NCBI RefSeq assembly: GCF_000380565.1 | Contig: NZ_AQYJ01000026.1 | Span: forward strand, 62,001-126,000 | DNA length: 64,000 nt | Origin: Microbulbifer variabilis ATCC 700307 | GTDB taxonomy: Bacteria > Pseudomonadota > Gammaproteobacteria > Pseudomonadales > Cellvibrionaceae | Reading direction: 5' to 3' | Program-made: the position numbers and the translations under genes | Notes under the pieces: generated by a model | What the model was told of the DNA's origin: nothing | The model's database searches: none | The model's input: only the letters and a program-made list of their open reading frames with translations | In this document: positions 45,752 through 55,194 of the stretch, in pieces | Position numbering within the stretch: position 1 is the first letter of the stretch | Layout: every line of letters begins with the position of its first letter

Positions 45752-46741
45752 TTACAGGCCCTTCAAGCAGTCAGGGCTTGAGGTATCAGCTGTATTATTT
45801 TCCCAGGTATTCAGCTGATTGGTACAGAAAGCATTTTCTGTGACGTCAATTAAGTCGAACATGCCACTGCCCTGCGCCGTATTATCCTTGATCGTATTTC
45901 CTACTGCATTTGTCTCAATAGCAATCCCCAACTCAACACTATCTATAACATAATTATTATTGATTAAATTCCCGGTTACGACATTATCCACATCAATACC
46001 ATCCTCTCCATTCTCCCTGATAACATTTCCTGACATTGTGTTGAAGCCAGTCTCTATATCAATACCGTCATCTAAATTAAAACTGATAAAGTTATTGGTT
46101 ACCGTGGTATTTTCTGCATTTATCAATAATCCATTAACACCACTATTAACTATTTCATTTAGCGTCACCAGTGTATTTTGACCACGAACAGCTATACCAT
46201 CTATGCCATTGTCATCTATAAAATTACTGCTAATAGTTGTATACTCTCCCCCTTCAGTGATTGCCACTCCTGTACTTGAAGATCCTGGCCCTGAACCGAT
46301 TATTTCACTTCCAGAGATGAAATTAAAATCGCTTATTACCTCAACCCCATCCGATGTTGAGTTACTAATCTTTGTATTCAAAATGGAATGCGAACCAACC
46401 CCTTCTAAAATGATTCCTGTAGGGCAAGAGTCAACTGCACCGCCAGCTACAAATGAAGAGAGACCTTCTACCAATACCCCAGCGATTCCAGCACCTAGAG
46501 AATTATCGCAAGTTATCTTGCCTTCACCGAGCATCCTTAAATACCCAGAAGGCCCAACGATAGTAAGCGCATATGGGCTATCAACTGTTAGAGGACAATG
46601 CAACTCCTCTGTCAGAAATGTCGGTGTAAGTATTCTATCACCGCATTCAACCGCAAACGCTTGGTGGGGCACAAGAAACCCACACGCCATAAGAGAAGAA
46701 AATATAGGACCCGCTGCCAGATTTAAACTCTTCAGATTCAT
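45752..46741 (-). CDS. Secreted right-handed parallel beta-helix protein (329 aa)
   Basis: The start is ATG 46741, with GGGAG six bases upstream; the frame also has an ATG at 46768. A signal peptide ends near HQAFA. The rest is a ladder of PbH1-type coils with N-T-x-I/V-x-x-N-x-I spacing (for example YTTISSNFIDDNGIDGIAV and NTTVTNNFISFNLDDGIDI). A Cys pair lies at each end (ECGDRIL...CP near the N-terminus; C near the C-terminus). This fold serves polysaccharide lyases, epimerases and surface proteins. No catalytic residues can be named, so substrate and enzyme status are open. Confidence 0.82.
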   Translation of the reverse strand: MNLKSLNLAAGPIFSSLMACGFLVPHQAFAVECGDRILTPTFLTEELHCPLTVDSPYALTIVGPSGYLRMLGEGKITCDNSLGAGIAGVLVEGLSSFVAGGAVDSCPTGIILEGVGSHSILNTKISNSTSDGVEVISDFNFISGSEIIGSGPGSSSTGVAITEGGEYTTISSNFIDDNGIDGIAVRGQNTLVTLNEIVNSGVNGLLINAENTTVTNNFISFNLDDGIDIETGFNTMSGNVIRENGEDGIDVDNVVTGNLINNNYVIDSVELGIAIETNAVGNTIKDNTAQGSGMFDLIDVTENAFCTNQLNTWENNTADTSSPDCLKGL

Positions 46742-47891
46742 AATTAACTCCCTGTATAGATAAGGCATTCAGCGCCAAAGAAAATCCGTCTGTAACCCCA
46801 TAGGGGGGTTCTAGCAGCGTAGATTGAAAACACCTGGAAGATTATTACCTACATATATTTTTTATTCTGAATTCGAGGGTTTTTATTCTGCTTCTACATG
46901 TATGACCTGTATGTTTGACATACCCTGAAACCCGCCCAATAAAAAAGCGTCAAATCGGAATAAATACAAGAAGATCATCCTAAATTTATAACGTCACAAA
47001 AAACATCATTACGCAGCAAAATACGAATTGAAGACTTCACTTTATAAGGAGCATCTTATGACAGCCAAAACTTCACCGCTTATAAAATAAGTATAATCTC
47101 AACGGTGATGGAATAACATATAAAATCGAATCTGGACCATACGGAATGATAGTAAAACATAAAGCACATCGTTAAAACAATTAACTCCGTTCAATTAGAC
47201 TTCTTAATCTAGACCAACAACCCTTAGAGAATTTCACCAAACTGGTCAATCAAAACATCAGATCACAGTTAAAGCGAGAACGGGTCCCTATAAAACCTAT
47301 CTCTATTTGCTTCAGCCGGAAACGCCAGCAAACTCATTTCAAGCGAATAAATCTATATTTTTGTTTTCCATTACCCCAGTAAGTGAGACTCATACCCGAA
47401 TATAGATATTTCGGCACATATATCTAAATTAACCATAGACGGCAGAACTTTTCCCTCCCTCCTTACCCTCCCCAATTGATTGATGACGGATAACGGTGTC
47501 GCGATATGCCTAAAAGTGAAGTTAATCCTCACTATCATCTCTAGAAAACAGACAGAAAAACTGAAAATTAATCTATCAAAGGGAACCCTCACCCTAGCTG
47601 AGGGTCAGTTCAATTAGTGTAAGTGAACGAGTTCATAAATTTATCCAAGAATTTTTTTCTACAAATCCATGACACAGTAAAAAAGATTCCAAGGCAAAGA
47701 AAAGCCAACTTGCTTCACAGTTTATGCTAAGAAATTATTTTTAAAATGCCAAACAGGCCGAATTAACCCCTTTTAACGGAGCCGCTCAAACAGCAAGATT
47801 TTCTTGCTAACAGTTCAACCATAACCGTGAATATTTTTATTCATCTAAGAAAAACGGGCCTAAAAAACATATAGAAACCTGGAGTAATTTC
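46742..47891. other. 1.15-kb AT-rich intergenic region before the LPMO gene
   Basis: No intact gene is supported. It should contain the promoters for the beta-helix gene (minus) and the LPMO gene (plus). A short frame with a good AAGGAG start at 47058 stops after ten codons, but continues as protein-like sequence in the next frame to 47179 (listed separately). The base composition is clearly more AT-rich than the rest. Confidence 0.5.
47058..47179 (+). pseudogene. Possible frameshifted remnant of a small gene
   Basis: AAGGAG stands eight bases before ATG 47058, which reads MTAKTSPLIK and stops. In the +1 frame from about 47086 the reading continues as NKYNLNGDGITYKIESGPYG and then MIVKHKAHR before a stop. 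One single-base change would join them into about 38 residues. It may be a decayed gene, a sequencing error or chance. Confidence 0.25.
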
Positions 47892-49403
47892 ATGCTACTA
47901 AGAACTAAATGTGCCATTGCAACAATGCTACTAATGCCTTTCAGTATGCAGGTTCAAGCTCATGGCTGGTCTGAATATCCAAAGGCCAGGCAAAAAATTT
48001 GCTATGACCAGGGAAACATCTGGTCTGGAACACCACCTAACCCCGCTTGCGCACTGGCAAAAACTATTTCTGGATCTTATCCTTTCCAGCAGCACAATGA
48101 ATTTTCTATCAACATCCCTGACTACAATAATTTTACAGCCGTAAAAAATGCCATTCCTGATGGGACTCTATGTTATGCCAATGACCCCCAGAAAAAGGGC
48201 ATGGGTGCAGCAACTGAAGCCTGGACCCGGGTTGAAGTCAGTGCGGGAACCTTCGAGTACGTATTTCACGCAACAGCACCACACAACCCATCTTTCTGGC
48301 AATTTTTCCTAACAAAACCAAACGCTGATCTTTCGCAACCCCTTGCTTGGGATGACCTGGAGCTTATCCAGGAGGTGGGAAATGTGCCTGTTGTGAATAG
48401 TCAATATCGCATGAATGTTACTATTCCAGAAGATAGAGTGGGTAATGCAATTTTATTTGTACGCTGGCAGCGAGAAGATGCAGCGGGTGAAGGCTTCTAC
48501 AACTGTAGTGATATCACCATTGTAAATGGTGATGTTGAGCCGCCTACCGAACCTGATCCCGGTACTACGGAGCCATACCTCATCCAGGGCAACACCTTTA
48601 TTCCAGAAGACATTAATATCGATTCGGTAGATGTAGGTGACACCGTCAATTATAAGGTATTCAATAAAAATGGTGAGGAACATTCATCATTTTCACTGGC
48701 AATTACCGAAGACAATAAAAATGATTGGGATAGACTGCTCGCCTCTCAGGTTACCGGCTGGTATCAATCAAATCACAATGGAAATGTCTTTATCGGCCGC
48801 TGGCATGAGGAGATGAACCACTACATGTATTTCCAGGGTGATTTACATGGAAACTATTTCAACTCCAAAGATTCTCGCGCTTCCGGCGAGTTCACTATCA
48901 CAAGTAATGGAAGCGAGTTAATAGCCGCTATCACGCCCAAGGTTTTAAAACCTCTCGACATAGCAAAGGTGGAGCACGGAGATTTACTGGTACTCTCACC
49001 GGGAGAAAGCACAGGAGATATCACTGATACCGCGTGGTCACAAGTAAGTGGAAGCCCTGTTGAAACAGCGACCGGACCTAGTGGTGCACTGGTAATTGAT
49101 ACGTCAAGCTTAACTAATGAACATCATGAGTTGAGCTTCAAATTAACGGTAAGCAGTAACTCTACTACGGATGACGAGGTCTACTCCTTTGTAGTTGAAC
49201 CTTCATCTCCTACTGATCCTACTGATCCTACTGATCCTACTGATCCTACTGATCCTACTGATCCCAATATTCAAGCTTGGGACAGCAACCAGATCTACAC
49301 CGCAGGTGATCAGGTAAGCCACAATGGCCAAACATGGACTGCTGGATGGTGGACCAGGGGTGAAGAACCTGGCACAACCGGGCAATGGGGAGTGTGGCGC
49401 TAA
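47892..49403 (+). CDS. AA10 lytic polysaccharide monooxygenase with CBM5/12, chitin-active type (503 aa)
   Basis: A signal peptide ends at VQA, leaving His24 at the mature N-terminus (HGWSEYPKARQ). With His131 (TAPHNPSFWQFFLTK) it forms the copper histidine brace of AA10 enzymes. The LPMO domain covers about 24-210. Next comes a GbpA-domain-2-like module (about 225-335, DVGDTVNYKVFNKNGEEHS), then a beta-sandwich (about 345-440), a six-unit TDP linker, and a C-terminal CBM5/12 chitin-binding domain (about 457-503, with AGWWTRGEEPG). It is secreted and oxidatively cuts crystalline chitin or related polymers. Single gene, ending in a strong terminator. Confidence 0.93.
   Translation: MLLRTKCAIATMLLMPFSMQVQAHGWSEYPKARQKICYDQGNIWSGTPPNPACALAKTISGSYPFQQHNEFSINIPDYNNFTAVKNAIPDGTLCYANDPQKKGMGAATEAWTRVEVSAGTFEYVFHATAPHNPSFWQFFLTKPNADLSQPLAWDDLELIQEVGNVPVVNSQYRMNVTIPEDRVGNAILFVRWQREDAAGEGFYNCSDITIVNGDVEPPTEPDPGTTEPYLIQGNTFIPEDINIDSVDVGDTVNYKVFNKNGEEHSSFSLAITEDNKNDWDRLLASQVTGWYQSNHNGNVFIGRWHEEMNHYMYFQGDLHGNYFNSKDSRASGEFTITSNGSELIAAITPKVLKPLDIAKVEHGDLLVLSPGESTGDITDTAWSQVSGSPVETATGPSGALVIDTSSLTNEHHELSFKLTVSSNSTTDDEVYSFVVEPSSPTDPTDPTDPTDPTDPTDPNIQAWDSNQIYTAGDQVSHNGQTWTAGWWTRGEEPGTTGQWGVWR
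49208..49264 (+). repeat. Nine-base tandem repeat encoding the Thr-Asp-Pro linker
   Basis: Six nearly perfect copies of ACTGATCCT lie inside the LPMO gene. They encode (TDP)6 between the beta-sandwich and the chitin-binding domain. The copies match even at silent positions, so repeat number could vary by slippage without frame change. Confidence 0.9.
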
Positions 49404-49440
49404 GCCACCCAACAAGTAACTTTTACTTTATTAACCCCTA

Positions 49441-49480
49441 GGGGGCTTGTGACAATTGACACAAGCCCCCTTAACTCTTT
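49441..49480 (+). terminator. Strong terminator after the LPMO gene
   Basis: A perfect 11-bp stem GGGGGCTTGTG / CACAAGCCCCC with an 8-nt loop is followed by TTAACTCTTT. It may also serve the convergent minus-strand gene, whose T-rich side is weaker. Confidence 0.88.
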
Positions 49481-49606
49481 CTAACTTGCTACTTAGTGAA
49501 GGTATTGGAAATTTCTAGGCGCTCCTACTCCTAAAAATCTTTAGAAAAGGAGCCAAAATAGAGCCGATAAGTTCTTTCTAGACGCCCTGCCCTAGCTGAT
49601 TGAAGA

Positions 49607-50911
49607 TCAACCACCTGAGATTAACTCATTAACAATATCCATATACTCATCGATATACTTAGAGATACTTTCCTTACTTATCAAAGGTTCACAATAGCCA
49701 AAAATAAAAACCGAGTTTCGGTAGGTCGTATAATTGACTACCATTAGCGGATTTATGCCATTAGTTAATGTAATCATTGGCTTCTGTATTTCAAAATATC
49801 GTATTTCATCTGCTAAAAAGCGCATATTCCCCACGTTTGAAACAATAATGCCTGCCGGGAAAGAGCTTTGTTGCGCTGTAACTTCAGCAGCCATACGGGT
49901 TATGTCTTCCATGTTGTAATCAGAACTTAGATTTTTTGTCATCGGTCTCTGCTTGAGTAGCACAGCGTCAATCTGTTCATTCAAACTTCCGGCAACATCG
50001 ATAATATCAGCTGAGACAACATTGGGAGGAAGAGCCAAACTGGTAGTTTCTGAAAATGAGCCGATATGATCGAAAGGTATATTAGGACTGCACAATCCTC
50101 GTGCATCCATAGCCAGAATAACTTCTGTTAATTTTTTGTAACCAGGTATAGCTCTTGCAGCAATTGATGCTATGGCGCAGTAAACCGCAGTAAGTTTTAC
50201 CTTGTTTTTTTTAGCCAGCTGGGCCAGCAAATCAATCTTTTCCGGCGGCATGAGATATGAGATGGCACAGGCCTTGCGTTCAGAGGGAGCGGCTTCTTTC
50301 TCTACTGCCCAGCTGAAATCTCCTTTGCTTTTATGTTCAAGCTCTTCCTCTCCAAAATATCCAGAAGCTTCCAATTGGCTCGCTATGCTTTCCTGTAGGG
50401 GCAGAGATTCGACTTGTTCAAGGTTTGTGTTAGAGCGAAGAAATCTATCTAAATCTGAGAACAGTGTCATTATTGACCTGCCATCGAGTACTGCATGAAT
50501 ATTGATCATAGAAACCCACTCGACCAGCCCCTCTTTATTAAGGTACAACCTCAAACTGTATACATATTTTTCACTATCCAGACAGTTCAGCGCATGGGTC
50601 TTAAACGCTTCTTCAAGGTTTAAGTCGCTCTTTAGGTGGCATATCTCCAGAGGGATATCCCTAAAGTCGACATCACAAATCCAGCGCAGACGCTCCCCCC
50701 TTTTCACACGAGCACGTAGAAGTGGATGGCGTTTATGAAGGTAAGCCAACCCCTCGCGTAGAGGGCCTACCTTTAAGGGTTCGCAAACCCTTATAAAAGA
50801 CACAAACTGCAAGCCGCCGTGAGACAGCCTGGTCATCTCGACAAATAGTGCTTCTTGGGGACCAAGCTCCCTCGAGAATGGCTCTAAACTCATAAAAAAC
50901 ACACCAAGCAT
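49607..50911 (-). CDS. Condensation/PapA-like acyltransferase (434 aa)
   Basis: The protein has the two-lobed layout of the chloramphenicol-acetyltransferase/condensation superfamily. An N-terminal substrate tunnel segment (EGLAYLHKRHPLLRARV) is followed by the catalytic HxxxDG motif as HAVLDG near residue 138, and a late DFG-like region around SIGSFSETTSLALPP. Stand-alone members transfer acyl groups to alcohols or amines (PapA5, alcohol acetyltransferase). No carrier protein or synthetase is nearby. The start is uncertain: ATG 50911 opens the frame, and ATG 50893 (MSLEP) is equally possible. No signal peptide is expected. Confidence 0.78.
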   Translation of the reverse strand: MLGVFFMSLEPFSRELGPQEALFVEMTRLSHGGLQFVSFIRVCEPLKVGPLREGLAYLHKRHPLLRARVKRGERLRWICDVDFRDIPLEICHLKSDLNLEEAFKTHALNCLDSEKYVYSLRLYLNKEGLVEWVSMINIHAVLDGRSIMTLFSDLDRFLRSNTNLEQVESLPLQESIASQLEASGYFGEEELEHKSKGDFSWAVEKEAAPSERKACAISYLMPPEKIDLLAQLAKKNKVKLTAVYCAIASIAARAIPGYKKLTEVILAMDARGLCSPNIPFDHIGSFSETTSLALPPNVVSADIIDVAGSLNEQIDAVLLKQRPMTKNLSSDYNMEDITRMAAEVTAQQSSFPAGIIVSNVGNMRFLADEIRYFEIQKPMITLTNGINPLMVVNYTTYRNSVFIFGYCEPLISKESISKYIDEYMDIVNELISGG

Positions 50912-51113
50912 TAAGAATACTGATATACCGTTGCTCTAGGCAGTCACCCGCTTAATCATCTACTCACTGTTATTCAGAATAATTCCATATAAATGCCGAA
51001 ACCATTACTAGATCGTCAAGATCTCCTCAGACAGAGTGCAATTTAGATGGCGCAATTTACGCTAGCACTCATACTTAGTATCGAATTACTTATTCAATTG
51101 ACAGGAGGATTTT

Positions 51114-51620
51114 ATGCCTAAACACATATTTCCAGTAGCCTTGGCAATACTTCTTTGTCTCACTGGCCCCACCAGTGTTATTGCACAATCTGACAACCTA
51201 CAAGAGAACAAGAAAATTGCTTTACATGCTATTGATTTTTGGAAAAGTGACTCAAAAATCGATCCATCCACAATATTTGCACCTAATTATATAAACAACC
51301 TTGACTCTGCGGTTGGCACAGGAATTGAATCGCAAAAGCGGAATATGAAAGAGTTTCTAGCCGAAGTTGACAAATTTCGTGCCGCATTTAAAGACTTGAA
51401 ATTGCTCAACACCATGCAGGTAGCCGAAGGTAATATGGTTGCCACTCATGCGACCCTCAGTGCCAAGCATGTCGGCTCATTTATGGGTGAGACTCCAACA
51501 AATAAAACTATCACTTGGGACGGTGTAGAGTTTGTCAAGATAGAAAATGGAAAAATTGTAGAAACCTGGGTCACATGGGATAAATATGCCTTCTTGAAGC
51601 AAATCGGAATTTTGAAATAG
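51114..51620 (+). CDS. Secreted SnoaL/NTF2-like protein (168 aa)
   Basis: A signal peptide (about 1-25, ending VIA) is followed by one SnoaL-type alpha+beta barrel. Its strands read GNMVATHATLSAKHVG, ITWDGVEFVKIENGKIVETW and the helix before them DKFRAAFKDL. This matches the ester-cyclase/SnoaL-like polyketide cyclase group, which is often periplasmic and of unknown role in such bacteria. ACAGGAGG precedes the ATG. It is a single gene with its own terminator. Confidence 0.83.
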   Translation: MPKHIFPVALAILLCLTGPTSVIAQSDNLQENKKIALHAIDFWKSDSKIDPSTIFAPNYINNLDSAVGTGIESQKRNMKEFLAEVDKFRAAFKDLKLLNTMQVAEGNMVATHATLSAKHVGSFMGETPTNKTITWDGVEFVKIENGKIVETWVTWDKYAFLKQIGILK

Positions 51621-52063
51621 TGGCCATACAGTCTACTGGAAAGTAGTTAACTTATTCGAAGCCCTGGCAAGCTTATGCCAGGGCATTCCATTTATAACAA
51701 CTACTTTAAAAATTATTCGATAGAAACATTACTGTTACAAAAATAGCGCACCACTAACTTGTACACACTATCAAGGATTCCTCCGGTAACTCTCACACAA
51801 TACCTAGATCAACCCCTCTCACTGACCTATCACGTTAATTGATTATCATTGAATTCATTCGTGACCCCGCCCACAAATATAATCAAACTTAAACCACCAC
51901 CAATAATTACATCTGTAATTAATTGACATTAAAAATCTTAATTTTACAGTGTGAGGCAAATAATCTAGAAGGAGCTTTTATAAACAGAACAATTAATCGA
52001 GATGTCACATACAGGATTTATAAAGATCAGGCCTCTTAACTTTTCACGGAATGGAGAGTATCA
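51621..52063. other. AT-rich intergenic region before the DUF4360 gene
   Basis: 443 bases with the upstream gene's terminator at its left end. No gene is supported. A partial Fur-like sequence near 51841 was considered and not accepted. GGAATGGAGAG before 52064 is the ribosome-binding region. Confidence 0.5.
51661..51692 (+). terminator. Hairpin terminator after the SnoaL-like gene
   Basis: A perfect 9-bp stem GCCCTGGCA / TGCCAGGGC with a 6-nt loop is followed by ATTCCATTT. Confidence 0.85.
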
Positions 52064-52663
52064 ATGTTTAAAAAACTTCTAGCACTCGCACTTTGTTCAG
52101 TTTTTTCTGGTCCAATTCTGGCAAAAACATTGCTCATTGATGGGCAGCAAATTGAAATTGGAGAAATCGCTGTTAACGGTACCGGCTGTCCCGTAGGATC
52201 TGTAACAGCCACTGCGACAGATAACAACGAAAATATCGCTATTCTATTTAGTAAGTACAGCGCAGTTACAAACTCTGTAACCCCAATTGCCAGCTCTGAC
52301 TGTAACTTGGCGGTGCCTTTGAGCGTGGAACCTGGATTTTCAGTAGGAATACTGGATATTGATTGGCGAGGCACGGTATTTTCTGCCGATGGGTCACATA
52401 TCAACTTCCACCGAGAGTACTTTTTCTCTGGCAGCCAAGGTCCAAGCCATGACAATAACTGGAATAGCTCTGGGTTTGAGAACTTTGTCCTCAATGATCG
52501 CCCACCATTTGCCTACTATTCCGGGTGCGATGGGGAGGCCCTTATTGCGAGAGCAGATACCGTTGCAACAGTAATCGGCGCTGACAGTTTATTTTCTTTA
52601 CGCTCTGCCGATGTTGGAGCACAGTTGCTTTTGAATATACAAATTGTTCCTTGCGATGAGTAA
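52064..52663 (+). CDS. Secreted DUF4360 protein (199 aa)
   Basis: A signal peptide ends at ILA (about residue 20). The mature part opens with the DUF4360 hallmark GTGCPVGSVTATATD. A second Cys lies in SDCNLAVPLSVEPGFSVGI, and others near the C-terminus, so disulphides are likely. DUF4360 proteins are secreted by bacteria and fungi and have no established function. Single gene, flanked by terminators. Confidence 0.85.
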   Translation: MFKKLLALALCSVFSGPILAKTLLIDGQQIEIGEIAVNGTGCPVGSVTATATDNNENIAILFSKYSAVTNSVTPIASSDCNLAVPLSVEPGFSVGILDIDWRGTVFSADGSHINFHREYFFSGSQGPSHDNNWNSSGFENFVLNDRPPFAYYSGCDGEALIARADTVATVIGADSLFSLRSADVGAQLLLNIQIVPCDE

Positions 52664-52681
52664 TTAAGGGCAACTGTTGTC

Positions 52682-52723
52682 ACTCCCCACTTTTTGTAAG
52701 GTGGGGAGTACAAAAAATTTTAA
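52682..52723 (+). terminator. Terminator after the DUF4360 gene
   Basis: A 9-bp stem ACTCCCCAC / GTGGGGAGT with a 10-nt loop is followed by ACAAAAAATTTT. It lies 19 bases after the stop. Confidence 0.82.
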
Positions 52724-53032
52724 TAATAAAAACGGCCTCTTTAACCAGCTTGGCAATATTAATATCAGCAATTAATTAAAGATTAATCATTCAGACATAC
52801 GGAGTGACTCAGCTCAGCAAAGCCAGAAAGATAGGTAATCGCTATATACTTTTTCCCTTCAATAGAGGCTCAGCCATCCCGGCTAGGCAGACCTGAATTT
52901 ATGTAAGCGGCCTCACTCTAAATTTCGGTCACTTTTAATCATTGAATAACAGGCTACCTGCCCGGCTCTAATCATACTCCGCCCGCTCCAATCCCCAAGA
53001 CACCAAAACTACCACCATTGCCCACTTGATTT

Positions 53033-53051
53033 GCAAATGCGAATCATTACC
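53033..53051 (+). promoter_or_regulatory. Putative Fur box before the TonB receptor
   Basis: GCAAATGCGAATCATTACC matches the 19-base Fur consensus GATAATGATAATCATTATC at 14 positions, including the AATCATTA core. It lies 34 bases before ATG 53086, so repression under iron-replete conditions is likely. Confidence 0.65.
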
Positions 53052-53085
53052 ATATGAGAAAAGTTCACTTCTGGGAAATCAACCC

Positions 53086-55194
53086 ATGTTTCGCAAAAGC
53101 TTGATCGCCATCACCCTCTGCTCCGCAATCCCTGCCTCCTTTGCCGATGACGCGCCTTCCGGACAAAACGCTGTAATGGAGGAGACCTTAGTGATAGGTG
53201 TCCGCCAGCGACTGTATGAACGCGGCGCCCTTTTGGACGCCATACAGAAAACTGAAGTCGTAGACGAGAGCCTGATCAAGTCCCAACAAGCGGTAAACCT
53301 GACGGATGCCATTGAGAAATCCCCCGGTGTACGGGTTTCCAATGAGTGTTCTATGTGCGGCGTCAAGCGGGTAATGCTGAATGGTATGCGCGGGGAGCAC
53401 TCCACCATCCTCACCGACGGCGTTCCCTTACACACGATGATGGCTGGCTACTACGCGGTAGATGCACTGGCCACCACCGGCATCTCACGTATCGAAGTGG
53501 CCCGCGGTGCTGGCGCATCACTGCTGGCACCCGAAGCAATCGGCGGAACCATCAATGTGATTTCCAAGGAGATAGAAGAAACTGGCGTCAATATAAATGC
53601 CTCCATGGAGGACAACGACAGTTATTTTCTTGGCTTGATGGCAGGCTATCTGAGCGATGATGAACGCACCCGCACATCGCTGGTCATCCAGGATGACAAA
53701 CATCACCAGATGGACAACGATGATAACGGCGTCAGCGAAGCACCGTTACAGGAAAATACCAGTTACGTCGTGCGTCTCTCGCAAGACCTGGGCGAAAGGG
53801 ACAACCTGATCCTTCGCACGGCCTACACCGACTCCAATATTTTTGGTGGACCCCAGGAAGACAGCATTGGCTCAGTCTTGCACGGATACGATGGTGTGGA
53901 GTCTGACCACTTATTTGTCGACGACGATGTGCGACAGCAATATATCGGTAAACCTTGGGAAACCACCGAATGGATAGCCACCACCCGCAGTGAAATTTCC
54001 GGCAGCTGGCTACACGAATTTAACGAGTCCTATAACACTTTGCTGACAGTTGCCTGGTCTGAGCATAAACAGGACTCCTTTTACGAGGGGTTCGACTACA
54101 GCGCTACCGACACGCTCAATTACTTCGACCTGCGCAACAACCTGATCCTGAACGACCAGCATATGCTGACGTTTGGTGTCGACCTTCGCGATGAATCCAT
54201 GCGCTCCGACTCTGCTGCGGAGGCGGAAAGCGACAACTACATCGAAGATAGTTTCGACTACCAAACTACCGGCCTTTACCTGCAGGATACCTGGACAGTC
54301 TCACCAGATCTTGAGTTGGCACTAGCCATACGCCTGGATAATGCCAAAGCCGATTTCGTCGCCGAGCAAAAACCCGGTACTGAGATCGATGAAACTGTGG
54401 TGGCCCCGCGTATAGACCTGCGTTACCTGCACAACGATCAATGGACCTCCCGCGTAGCGCTGGGGCGAGGCTACCGAGCCCCCCTATCCTTTTTCGAAAC
54501 GGATCACGGCATCCTGGATGCCGGAGATGGCTTTGCCATCGACATTGAAAGTCTGGAGAAGTCTCTATCTGCAACTTATGCGCTGAGCTTCGAAGGAGAG
54601 CGCCTTAACAGTACCCTGTCATTGGCATTTACCGAAGTAGACAACCTCGCGGCATTAAGTGAAACCGAGGACGGGGTACCGCTGCTTACCCAAATGCAGG
54701 AAAGCGCCTCTGTAGGTGCTGCCGACATTACTCTCAATTATGCGCTGAACGACAATCTATCTATTGGCGGCACTCTGGAGACCTACGATTACGACGATGT
54801 TTTCCGGGAATCCTTTGCCATTGCCCCAGTGGAGCAACGTGCGCTATTCAATCTGGATTACAAAGCCGATTACTGGATGCTATACGCTAGCGCCACCTGG
54901 ATCGGATCTCATGACCTGGCTGAATTTGGCTACGAAGGCTTTAACCAGCTGGGCGATTCCACACTTAAGAGCACAAACGCAGACGCCTATTGGACACTGG
55001 ATATGAAATTGACCTTTGATGTGAGTGAAAACCTCAGTCTGTATCTGGGCGGCAACAATCTCACGGATTACACCCAGGTCGAGGAAGGGGAAACCCCTCT
55101 GTTCTGGGATGCCAGTGGTGCCTATGACGTAGCCTATATCTATGGTCCCCTGCGCGGCCGTGAATTCTACCTGGGCTTCGACTGGAACCTGTAA
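53086..55194 (+). CDS. TonB-dependent outer-membrane receptor, iron-regulated (702 aa)
   Basis: The start ATG 53086 opens straight into a signal peptide (LIAITLCSAIPASFA); the frame extends upstream to a TTG at 53026 that overlaps the Fur box and is rejected. A TonB-box-like segment (EETLVIGVR) precedes the plug (about 45-165). The plug carries ECSMCG (C88, C91) followed by GMRGEHSTILTDGVP with nearby His residues. A beta-barrel ends in the usual aromatic FDWNL. It takes up a ligand across the outer membrane with TonB energy. The Fur box suggests iron or a siderophore; the CxxC/His cluster could also mean metal sensing. It is coupled to a thioredoxin-like gene. Confidence 0.93.
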   Translation: MFRKSLIAITLCSAIPASFADDAPSGQNAVMEETLVIGVRQRLYERGALLDAIQKTEVVDESLIKSQQAVNLTDAIEKSPGVRVSNECSMCGVKRVMLNGMRGEHSTILTDGVPLHTMMAGYYAVDALATTGISRIEVARGAGASLLAPEAIGGTINVISKEIEETGVNINASMEDNDSYFLGLMAGYLSDDERTRTSLVIQDDKHHQMDNDDNGVSEAPLQENTSYVVRLSQDLGERDNLILRTAYTDSNIFGGPQEDSIGSVLHGYDGVESDHLFVDDDVRQQYIGKPWETTEWIATTRSEISGSWLHEFNESYNTLLTVAWSEHKQDSFYEGFDYSATDTLNYFDLRNNLILNDQHMLTFGVDLRDESMRSDSAAEAESDNYIEDSFDYQTTGLYLQDTWTVSPDLELALAIRLDNAKADFVAEQKPGTEIDETVVAPRIDLRYLHNDQWTSRVALGRGYRAPLSFFETDHGILDAGDGFAIDIESLEKSLSATYALSFEGERLNSTLSLAFTEVDNLAALSETEDGVPLLTQMQESASVGAADITLNYALNDNLSIGGTLETYDYDDVFRESFAIAPVEQRALFNLDYKADYWMLYASATWIGSHDLAEFGYEGFNQLGDSTLKSTNADAYWTLDMKLTFDVSENLSLYLGGNNLTDYTQVEEGETPLFWDASGAYDVAYIYGPLRGREFYLGFDWNL

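Larger units (their letters stand above)
52664..53085. other. Intergenic region with terminator and Fur box before the TonB receptor
   Basis: 422 bases: the DUF4360 terminator lies at the left, an unremarkable middle follows, and a Fur-type operator sits close to the receptor start. No gene is supported here. Confidence 0.55.

Noticed and set aside
46203..46763. 186-codon plus-strand frame opposite the beta-helix gene
   Set aside because: The minus-strand frame has a signal peptide, ribosome-binding site and repeat pattern; the plus-strand product is Pro/Ser-rich noise.
49208..49264. Short direct repeats considered as a CRISPR array
   Set aside because: Units are nine bases without spacers and lie in frame inside a gene; they encode a Thr-Asp-Pro linker.
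51838..51860. GATTATCATTGAATTCATTC considered as a second Fur box
   Set aside because: Only the ATTATCATT part fits; it lies over 200 bases from the DUF4360 start, and that gene has no link to iron.
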